From Gnetum montanum (Eukaryota; Streptophyta; Gnetopsida; Gnetales; Gnetaceae), in contig MNCI01017493.1 of the NCBI GenBank assembly GCA_015680685.1, positions 10,296 through 74,295 on the forward strand: a stretch of 64,000 bases of DNA. Direction: 5' to 3'. The notes under the pieces were generated by a model. It was not told the DNA's origin. It saw only the letters and a program-made list of their open reading frames with translations, and ran no database searches. Position numbers and translations under genes: made by a program. Of the stretch, positions 55,273 through 64,000 are shown in pieces. Positions within the stretch are counted from its first letter, which is position 1. Each line of letters opens with the position of its first letter.

Positions 55273-57500
55273 TGAAACACCACTAAATTTGTGTGTTGAA
55301 ACCTCTATAATCCCATCCCGTGAAACCTAAGGCAATATTTTATTATAAATGTGAAGGTTGTAACCCATAAAGGGGGAAATCTCACACATTTCATAGTTTT
55401 AGGGTTGAAAAATGCTTCATAAGTGATCAAAGCCTTATTCCCAAAGTGAAAAGAGTTACCCAGTGTCTATATTTGGGCTTGGGGGAGTACAAAATGCCTT
55501 TTGGAATGCCAAAAATGCCATTTTGATGGGTTTTATGGGGGGTATACATTTCTTTAGGTTGACACACCCCCTGTATAGGGGTAAGATAGATACGATACTT
55601 CAAGGCTAGCATGGAGGAGTGGAAGGTTAAACACCACCAAATCTAGGCTATGGCATCCCACTTATAGATTTTTGTTAAGTGTTGCTAGTACACTCAATCC
55701 CAATTAGGAGCATAGTCAACCTCTCATGGAGAGCATGGTCAGTATGAAGGCCAATTCTTGCAAATTTTTTCGAAGTGTTGCTTGACCCTACTTGAGGGTG
55801 TACTCAGCCTTTCATGGAGTGTAGTTAGCATGAATGCCATTTTTTCATAGTTTTGGCTAAGTGTTGAGACTACACTCAACCCTAGTTGAGAGTGTAGTCA
55901 ACACAAAGGCCATCTTTTGCAAATTTTTTCTAAGTGTTGACATTATGCTCAACCCCAAATGGGAACATTATCAACCTCTCTTGGAGAGCATAGTAAGCCT
56001 CTCATGGAGAGCATAGTCAACATGAGGACCAATTTTTGCAATTTTTTCCTAAATATTAATACTATGCTCTCCCTTAGATGAGAGCATAGTTAGCCTCTCA
56101 TGGAGAGAGTAGTTAACATGAAAGATAGTTATCACAAATTTTTGTTAAGTGTTGACACTATGCTCTCCCCTAAATGAGAGCATAGTTAGCCTCTTGTAGA
56201 GAGTATAGTTAGCAAGAAGTAGGGTTTTAAAAAAAATTTCCAAGTTTTGGGACTATGCTCATCCCCAATTGAGAGCATAGCCAGCCTCTCATAGAGAGCG
56301 TAGTTAGTGAGCAAGTTTTTTACAAATTTTTTTCCAAGTCTTGGGACTATGCTCTTCACCAATCCCAAGCATAGTTAGCCTATTGTGGAGAGTGTAGTTA
56401 GTTAGAATAATCTCCAGTAGGCTCCACAACACACCAACAATGCTTAGCTCAGCTCCAAAATGTAATAAACTTACCTTTGACAAGCATACTTAGTAAGATA
56501 CTTCCTTTTTGTATCTCCTTTTGCCCTAAAATTGTAACTATGCTTAAACCCACATAGACCATGGAGAGTGTATTTCGACAAAGTGTAGTCTCTAGCTTAC
56601 ATTTTTTAGGTACCCTATAGTCTTCTTTGCACATAGATGTAGTTGGTAGTGTAGTCATAGTCTCATAGTCTCGTAGAGTCCAACAAAGCACAACAAAGCA
56701 TAATACCACTAGCCCCATTAGTGTAGCACATGAATAGTAACTATGCTGAGTGTAGTCCCAACAATTCCCTTTGCCACGTGGCAGTCATCCCACATTTTTT
56801 GTTAATCTTAGATCTAGAAATACTCGTGTCTTCAAAGTTTTCATGGTTGAAAAATCTAAAGAGTTCTTGGAAGAGAACTAAAGGAATTTTGGTGAACCAA
56901 GAAGAGGTGAAGTTGTAGATCCCCACAACCCAACATAAGATCGTAGCTAATGCTACACTGTGACAGCCAACTTGGCTAACATAGACACCCCAATGGAGCA
57001 CTAGTTTTCATGGCTAGACACCTTAGAGACTATGACTATGCTACCACTATACCTATTGTACACCATGTATATTCTAACCCCTTTTGGTATTAACTACGCT
57101 TAGCCTCATTTGGGTTGGTGTTTTTCTTCTCTCTCTTTTTTTCTTTCTTTACATTTTTCATTGTTTTACCACATAGCTATGCCTAAAACTATGCTTGAGT
57201 GATGGTCTACATGCATTGACATTGCCCACTTTTCTGAAACATTTGACTATGCTTATCCCTCTCTTGGGCACCTATGACTACACTTGACATCATTGACACC
57301 ATTGACACTATAAACACCATTAACACTGCAAACACTATCTTGCATAAGCATTGTAGCTAATCATGTTGCACCCTCATTGCATCTGGTAAGTCCTTGTTCA
57401 ATTAACCACATCATTTAAGGCACCCTGTCTCTACCTTCAGCAATCCCTCACATGGATTTGTGATTAGGCTATGTGCCCATGGACCTTGGTGTTCCAACCA
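55273..57500 (+). repeat. Family T LTR, copy 3, shared between units d and e
   Basis: Starts TGAAACACCACTAAATTTG and ends near GTTCCAACCA. The early blocks (ATAATCCCATCCCGTGAAAC, TTGGGCTTGG, AATGCCATTTTGATGGG) match the solo LTR at 22988-24388. At 2.2 kb it is about 0.8 kb longer than the others because of an internal hairpin repeat array. Unit d ends on its left and the primer-site block plus gag of unit e follow on its right. Confidence 0.78.
55678..56402. repeat. Hairpin-forming tandem array inside LTR copy 3
   Basis: About seven degenerate units, commonly near 95 bp, each beginning near GTGTTGA.ACTATGCTC. Two contain perfect 11-bp stems with 8-base loops: ACTATGCTCTC at 56061-56071 with its complement at 56080-56090, and 56157-56167 with 56176-56186. 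A second weaker stem (CCTCTCATGGAGAG) follows in most units. Confidence 0.8.
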
Positions 57501-57511
57501 CCAACATTTTT

Positions 57512-57546
57512 TATCACTACAGTTTTCTGGCACTAGAAGGAGGGCC
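57512..57546 (+). other. Primer-binding-site-like block after LTR copy 3
   Basis: TATCACTACAGTTTTCTGGC followed by ACTAGAAGGAGGGCC, same as the blocks at 4452 and 42454. Confidence 0.5.
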
Positions 57547-57719
57547 AAACCACTTTTTTGAACTTCATTATGGTTGTCTTGCATGCTCTCTATACTATAG
57601 TTGTTTATCAACTTGTAAGTGTAGATTGGACCCCATAGTCAGTTCCCTTGGAACCCCACATAGCAACCCCAAATCACACTTGTTTTCACTATTCCTAAGT
57701 TCCTATTCTCTATAGTTAG

Positions 57720-57999
57720 CATAGTCCACTCTTTGGCATGGAGAGCATAGTTAGTGTAGTCCACTCTACAGCATGGAGAGTGTAGTCAACATAGTCCACT
57801 CTCTGGCATGGAGAGCATAGTTAGCATAGTCCACTCTTTGGTGTGGAGAGTGTAGTCAGTGTAGTTTGCTCTCCAACATGGAGAGTGTAGTCAACGTAGT
57901 CCACTCTTCGGTGTGAAGAGCATAGTTAGTGTAGTCTACTCTCTAGTGTGGAGAGTATAGTTAGCAAAGTTCACTCTTTGATGTAGAGAGCATATTCAG
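57720..57999. repeat. 35-bp tandem repeat, eight units, in leader of unit e
   Basis: Eight consecutive 35-bp units with the pattern CATAGTCCACTCTTTGGCAT then GGAGAGCATAGTTAG. The units are in perfect 35-bp register, starting at 57720 and ending at 57999. Each can form a CTCTCC...GGAGAG hairpin; unit 5 has a perfect 6-bp stem. It lies between the primer site and the gag start, so it would be in the 5' part of genomic RNA. Confidence 0.9.
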
Positions 58000-58114
58000 T
58001 GGTGTTAGCTGAGAGTAAATTAATTTTAGCATAGTCCATCGTATTTCACAACCAACAATCTTTGCAGTCCCCCTTGTAACCCAATCTATGACCATGAATC
58101 CAAATTAACCTTTG

Positions 58115-61100
58115 ATGTCAGTGTCAAATGTACTTGACATCTTATCAATCTAACAAGAGACCAGGATTGACTACCCTAGGAGCCTCATGATGGTACGACC
58201 AAGGCAATCCCTTAGATTATGTAGCCAAGACCAAGAGTACGCCATGCTAAGTAAGGAGCAATAAAACTTCATATGTGCAAAGATTCAAGTAGGGTTACCC
58301 GTAGATCACCTTGACATGGAGGCAAAATGGAACTATGAATTGATCCATTGGAATGGATGGGAGTATATCCCTTCTTCATTTGATATCATCCCACTCATGG
58401 AGCCCAACCATTGGCTATCAACCTAGCTCATCTGAGTAAGTGAATGCGATGTAGGAACAAATTATGAGGAAACCCTATAGAAGGAAGAGGATGATTATAA
58501 AGCTCACTCCAAGAATGAGGGTCTTTTTCACATTTCCTTCCAATGAGAAATTCCTAGTCTTGGTTTAGTTTACCCTTTCTCCTTGAGATGGTTATAGCAC
58601 TAGCATCACCTTCCCACTTCATCAGGCATAATTAATTCTTGTAGTAGCAACACATCGAACACAATACATGCATTATGATGTAGCAGCTTCTCTTAACTTG
58701 CCCTTCATGGCATCATCGCAACCTATTTAGCCATCCCTATCCATAGCAACCATATTAGCTCAACCGTATGCCCATGCAGGGCCTGTCCCTAGGTCCCAAA
58801 CAACATAGGCATCCTAAGTCCTACCTGTGTCATCAACGACTTTAGTGTTAGCCCAACCCATGAATGCATTGCTTTCCCCAATCACGATACCCATAGCATA
58901 GCCAATGCATCAAGTGCATTGCATAGTTTTGTAATCAATGAATAGGTCATGGACCACATAGCTAGCCCAATAGTAGATTATGTAACCATCTCAATTAATT
59001 GAAGCATCTCAAAACATAGACCAAGCATTCTAATTGATCCAAAGCTTGATCAAAGAGGTGAAGTGACTCAAAGCTACCTCCTCTAATTTTGTCAAAGTTG
59101 TGGACTTCTACCAAGATGACCCTATAAATCTTGTTGTCCTACCTCTAACTCTTCTAACTAGGGTTCCATTACCTCAATTCACCAAATAAAATGGTGAGGG
59201 AGATCCCAATGCACATCTGGTCATGTTTAGGTCCAAGTCCCTACTATTGCAAGTATGGCCACATGTCATCATGCATGTATTCACCATGTCATTGACTAGC
59301 AAAGAATTAGATTGGTATCGTGCACTACCTAGAGGCTCTATCTCCTCTTTAAAGAACCTCTTGAAGCTAGAGGCAATCTTAGACAAACTAATGCAAGTCA
59401 AGCAGGGCCATCTATAGCCCATGCAAAAATTCATTCAATGCTAGAGTGTCTCACTAAATAAAATAAAAGAGACGATAGTGAAAGAACATCTCTTGGCCAT
59501 TTTTAAAGTCATACTTGGCAACTTTATAAAGTTGAATCTATACTACCTAGGCCCGCCATCCCTAAGCCAAGCCTTCACTCAAACCAAAAGCATAGAGGAT
59601 GCAGTAGAATCTAGTAAGGACCTGGCCTATGTGTCCTACAAAAACTAGCATGCAAGAAGAGATAAGGATAAGGGAAATAAAAATCCAATGGTGGCAACTA
59701 TAGCTAAGGAGGCCAAATCAACCAACCGGGGGCTGATGGCTAGGCCACCTAATGCCCCAACTAATAATAAAGTTGCCAATGTTAGTGCCAAGGTAACCAA
59801 CCAAACTACATCCTTTGTGGCCACAACACAAGTTGTTCAAAGGACCAACTTTGAGTGGAGGGATTGCTCTAAGTATACCCCATTGCCACTAAATCCCTTA
59901 AAGCTACTAGAACAACTGTTAAAAGCTAGATGCATCCAATACAAATAAGTGTCTAAGGATGCCTATAAAAAAATGATAGATACTATGAGTTGCTAGGAAA
60001 CATCGCTTCAATGGTGCCAAATGAGCCCCTAACCCTAAGACATTTTAGGTTGGATTGATTCTGTCATTACTACCAATTGCTCTACCATAGCATGGATTTT
60101 TGCCTAGCTTTACAAGATGACCTAAAAATAATGCTAGATAAAGGTGAATTGGTGCTTGAAACTACAAATCTAGTCAGGCCTTAGAACCAATCCATGAAGG
60201 TGTACAATGACCTTCTAAATGTATACGATGCTAGCTATGTCATAAATGCTATCAACATTAATGATAGTCCAGAACTAGTGCATCAACCATTTGTGGTCTG
60301 GGTGTCCTCTAGTAGTGCAAGGATCCCCTTAGCCCCCATGGCTTCAAGGCCCTCCTTCATTGTTGGAGCACCACTTTGAGCACCCAAAACATCCTTTGTG
60401 GTTAGGGTTCCATCGCATGTCACATCAACTACAACTTGTTAGCTGTCCTTTGTCATGTATCCAAAGCCTAGTAGTTAGCAATGCATTGGTCCCTTACTGT
60501 TCAAGGGCCAACCTCATTGGCAACATGGGTAGACCCCTTTGGTGGCAACATAGGAGACCCAACAAGTGTCTCATAGATAAGATAGTTAGGCAACATCAAG
60601 ATCAAAGAGCATTGGATCTGCTAAAACCAGTCCTCATATCTACAGTTCCCATGGCCAAAATAACTAAAGGGGCCATAACCAAAAAATTACAAGAGATCAT
60701 TAAGGCACCTAAGTAGGACAAGAAAATAAAGCCTAAGTTTCCTCCATGAGAAATCCATCTCCTAGGCTACATGGAAGAAGTTAAAGCCAATAAAAATATG
60801 GCCAATGGCAAGGACTTCATGGATGCATTAGCCCAAGTCAAATTGGCATTCAAATAGAAAAACATAGCATTGAGCTTATATGACTTTATCATGACCTCAT
60901 CTACCGACTTCAAACCACTAGTGTAGATGTTGACCTTCATTCCTATTATGAAGGACATCCTTATAGATGAGAACTCTATCTATGTAATGATGTTGCCTCC
61001 CATGCTACAAGAATTAAGTTTCACATCCCTATCATTTCACAAGGAAGTAATTAAGGTCAATCCCAAGAGGGATGAGGTCATAATAGCTCCAATTTTTATT

Positions 61101-61732
61101 ACCATACATGTTGGACAATGCAAGATTCATAGAATGCACATTAATGATAGAGAAGCCACAAACATAATACCATACATTTTCATGAACAAGCTAGGTCTCA
61201 TAGACCAAATCAAGCTAACAAAAATCACATGCTTGAAATCCTTCAATGGATCACGTGTCATTGTCATGGGCACCATAACTATAGCTTTTATAGTAGAAAA
61301 GAAATTCCCCATTACTATTGAATTCATAATCATTGAAGAGATGCTAGGCTTTAACCTAATATTGGGTAGACCTTTGCTGGTCCAATTATGAGCCATCTCC
61401 TCTTTGATTCATCAAGAGATCCACCTCCAATATGAAGGTGATGAATCACCATCCATAGTGATAACATCACCCCTTTGGCCATCAACAACATAGATATGAA
61501 GCAAGGGTTAGAGTTTGAGTTTCCTAATGATGCACCTATAGTAGACAATGAAACATATGAGGTAAACCCACCAAAAAAAGCAATGGAAACGAATGACCTC
61601 TTAGAGAATTACCTTTAGGTAGATTTTCCCTTTAACGTAGCAAGCGAAGGTCATACGGAATACCAGGTAGTACAATGCAAATCCTACATGCCCCCTAATC
61701 CACACTGGGTTAGGAAGAAACTGCATGACTAA
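58115..61732 (+). pseudogene. Family T gag-protease, copy e (best-preserved gag)
   Basis: Starts at the ATG of MSVSNVLDILSI, aligned with copies a and d. N-terminal domain: YAMLSKEQ, NFICAKIQVGLPVDHLDMEA and WNYELIHWNGWEYIPSSFDI (58180-58400). Capsid: about 59160-59560, GDPNAHLVMFRSKSLLLQVW and ELDWYRALPRGSISSLKNLL, the usual order of the retrotransposon gag domain. Basic stretch: 59650-59760. Zinc-knuckle-like: 60070-60115, FCHYYQLLYHSMDFCLAL, with both Cys. Protease: 60927-61391 open, LTFIPIMKDILIDENSIYVM, active site MHINDREATNIIP (G of D-D-G lost), SFNGSRVIVMGTITIAF and FNLILGRPLLVQL. Linker to stop TAA at 61730. Confidence 0.85.
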
Positions 61733-62035
61733 GGTATCTCCTTAGTCTAAAACATGCTAGGTGCCTACCTGTTATTTACTTCTGCATGCTGTATTTCGTA
61801 CTTTCTAGTTATGTTGCATTTGTGTTGTATTAGACTAACATGGTAGCATGTTATTTGCATTTAGCTTGATTACTTAGATTATGCATTTATTTTTTAGTTT
61901 GCGCATTCATTTTCTTTGTTTATGTGTTTACTTGTTAGTTTACACTTTCGTAGTTATTTCTTTAATGCATGAAAAACATAAAAATGCATAAAAATCATAA
62001 AATACAAAATTACAAAAAGAGAGATAGTAATACGT
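61733..62035. other. AT-rich 3' sequence after gag-pro copy e
   Basis: T-rich non-coding stretch (TTAGTTTGCGCATTC, TTGTTTATGTGTTTAC) followed by an A-rich part with ATGCATAAAAATCATAAAA. Same place as 46893-47195. Confidence 0.4.
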
Positions 62036-62423
62036 AGCCTGCTATCACCTTAAACTAGCAATGTTGTAGCCCAGAATGACCTTAAACTATCACCCTTAAA
62101 CTATCATTGTGGCCCAGAATGGCCTAAAACTATCACTTCTAACAACTATCACTATGGCCAAAAATGGCCTAAAATATTAACATTTAATCCCCACAAAATG
62201 GCCTTAAACTACCACTATGGTCCACCATGGCCTTAAACTGGGTAACTCCATGGCCCACTATAGTCTTAAATTAGCAACACATAGTTTGAAATGGTAAAAA
62301 ACTAGCATCATCCCTCCTTCTATGACCTTAAATTGGCATGGGGACCATCAAGGCTTTAAATTGATAGTAGAGTTGTTATGGCTCGTAATGGTCTAGTATT
62401 GCTATGGCTCGCAATGGCCGAAA
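62036..62423. repeat. Minisatellite between convergent genes, unit e
   Basis: About ten degenerate units of 30-45 bp around the consensus ATGGCCTTAAACTATCAC with a GTGGCCCAGA-like linker. Independent expansion of the element found once in units a and c and several times in unit d. Confidence 0.75.
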
Positions 62424-62599
62424 CTCACATACTCATAGCAAATGTAATAAAGTTGTCATATCAAGATAAAATTTTACACATTATATTTAGCAAATAATTA
62501 TCCATAGAAAATGTACTATGAATAGAAATACATAGTGTGAATAGCATCACATAGCAAAAATATAGCAAAAAATCCCAGTGGGAGGTACATCTAGTCATG
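62424..62599. other. AT-rich spacer before antisense gene copy e
   Basis: No coding sequence. A short AATAGAAATACATAGTGTGA stretch contains repeated CATAG words. Confidence 0.35.
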
Positions 62600-64000
62600 T
62601 TTAACCATTAGCGCTAGGTGGGATGGAGGTTTTGCTTCCTCTAATGGGTCACTGGGGCTTGTAACATTGCTTGGTACCTACCAAAATCATTAACAAATAT
62701 GTGCAATTAGTAAGCAAGCATGCATTACATGAGCCAACTCAAAAGATAAAATGCATAAAAAAGTAACATAACGGAAACTAACTTGAAAGGGTCTTGCATC
62801 AGTGAGTTCTAGAGATAACTTTCCAAGGTCAACCTCCAAGTGGCAAAGGATCTTAGCTTTAGAAAGTTGTGTCTAGTATTCCTAGCCAAACTTAATACCT
62901 GAAAGGGTCTTGCCTTTGTCCACGGTGGTCCATGTGAGTGAGTCTATAGAAAATGTAGTAAAAGAGGCTTCTCCAAAGGGGGTGATGATCTATTTCATGG
63001 GAGATTCACTCATGACCGTATGCTATGCGAACAAGTCATACATCGTTTTTCCACTAGTCGTCTCAAGAAACATTTTGAGGTGGTGAAGTTTGGTAGAATC
63101 TTCCTTGTATCATCGTAGGTATGCATTGTGCTCCTACTTATACTAATGTTTGTGATTCTTCTACATCTATCCCCACCAATAAACCTTTGTGCTATAATTC
63201 TTCCAATCTTAATTCTTTTGAGCAAGTAAATACGTCTAGAGCTACTACTCTACTAGCTCCCACATGGCCTCATTCTTACCTTTGAAAGGTATCCAATACC
63301 TGGCATACTCAATCTCAAGGGTACACCAAGTGCCATCTCCCCATGATCTAGCTACTATGAAGTCATACCTGGATTGACGATTCTTGATCTTATCATCTTG
63401 GCTAGTCACCCTCTCCTGTAATTCATGCATGCATTTCCATAGGTGCTTATTAGAGTACATGCAGACCCATAATGACTTCACAAAAGAAATCACACATTTG
63501 TTAAACTTCTCGTACATGTGACGAGGCACTTGATCAACTTTAGGAGAAAGGTTAGGTAGAGCATCCACCTTGGCCATCTTGCTTAGATCCCACTATAGCT
63601 TAAGACCTATAAGCATACAACAACCAATCAATCTTAACAAAAAACTAAGTGTTAAGCAATAAGTAGTAGAGCATAAAGCAGATTAGCACTACATGAATAC
63701 CTAGCTTTGGGTTCACTTGTTGTGAGCGGTCCACCATGTCCTCAACAACATCTTCCATGAAGGAAAGTTTATTTGAAATCTCTACACATGGCTCAATGTG
63801 GTAGGTAGATGTAGGAAAGCTAGTGGAAATATCTAATGTTGTAATACAATGATGCAAGTAGCACATGACCTGACATAGCTTGAGATACTAGAGTAAACAA
63901 GGAATGATGGATGGCAATAAATGTAAATTACCTAGTAAGCCTTGAGGTGTGAGTGCAGGGGGCTCACCTAGCTATGTACCATCAAATAAAGTGTCAAAAT
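62600..64000 (-). pseudogene. Antisense gene of family T, copy e (cut by window end)
   Basis: On the minus strand from the window end: exon 6 about 63690-63850 (STSFPTSTYHIEPCVEISNK, SFMEDVVEDMVDRSQQVNPK), exon 7 about 62780-63590, and exon 8 about 62605-62685 (VPSNVTSPSDPLEEAKPPS). Exon 7 has the best-preserved N-terminal half of any copy: open at 63245-63577 with LSPKVDQVPRHMYEKFNKCV, QERVTSQDDKIKNRQSRYDF and WCTLEIEYARYWIPFKGKNE. Later comes FTTFSIDSLTWTTVDKGKT, aligned to the NILTSVNL region of copies a, c and d. Exons 1-5 lie outside the window. Function unknown. Confidence 0.65.

Noticed and set aside
57720-57999. Regular 35-bp repeats as a CRISPR array
   Set aside because: The units are contiguous with no spacers, degenerate, and lie in a plant retrotransposon leader.
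59174-59434. Minus-strand 86-codon open frame
   Set aside because: Shadow of the well-supported gag capsid region on the plus strand.
1-64000. tRNA or rRNA genes
   Set aside because: No cloverleaf or rRNA-like sequence was noticed; the only tRNA-related sequence is the primer site at 10793. A tRNAscan run would settle it.

Overview
The window looks like repeat-rich plant nuclear DNA from a species with a large genome. It is AT-rich, poor in CpG outside one young element, and contains no intact gene, tRNA or rRNA. Almost everything from about 3.4 kb to the right edge can be assigned to decayed Ty3/gypsy LTR retrotransposons. The species cannot be named from the sequence.

The dominant component is one family, called family T here, of Tat-like type. 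Its pol has reverse transcriptase, RNase H, a second RNase H and an HHCC integrase with a C-terminal GPY/F-like module. LTRs of the family lie at about 3370-4438, 41049-42442 and 55273-57500 (+), with a solo LTR at 22988-24388 (-). Gag-protease copies lie at 5411-8951, 43324-46892 and 58115-61732 (+), and a partial one at 40060-41040 (-). Pol fragments lie at 25641-27025 and 32765-36204 (+).

The unusual part is a multi-exon gene that runs antisense to gag-pro. It is seen in five decayed copies: a 9729-21637 (-), b 27115-30086 (-), c 36960-39331 (+, next to an inverted gag-pro), d 47740-53142 (-) and e 62600-64000 (-, cut by the window end). It starts with a short basic exon (MSKRK/MCKRK type). 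After a long intron comes an exon that resembles an FCP1/NIF-type HAD phosphatase. Further exons of unknown function follow, then a coiled-coil-like exon and an acidic, proline-rich tail. GT-AG introns sit at the same positions in several copies and keep the reading frame. Copy d lies in an apparently complete unit LTR - gag-pro - antisense gene - LTR with no pol, so this layout can be a non-autonomous element. The right LTR of that unit also serves as left LTR of the next unit, which makes an LTR-sharing tandem.

A younger tRNA-Asp-primed, Athila-like gag-pro element (10196-16915, target duplication GCCTT) interrupts copy a of the antisense gene inside an exon. Its LTRs carry an array of GCGATATCGC-like palindromes just upstream of a TATA box. 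Family T also carries several independent tandem arrays: hairpin repeats in one LTR, 35-bp hairpin repeats in a 5' leader, ~200-bp repeats before the antisense gene, and a minisatellite between the convergent ends of gag-pro and the antisense gene.

All coding regions are pseudogenes. Stops are mostly TAG/TAA at expected Trp/Gln positions, and Cys is often replaced by Tyr, as expected from C-to-T decay of methylated DNA. Comparisons were made by eye; boundaries not tied to a repeat end or target duplication are accurate to some tens of bases.
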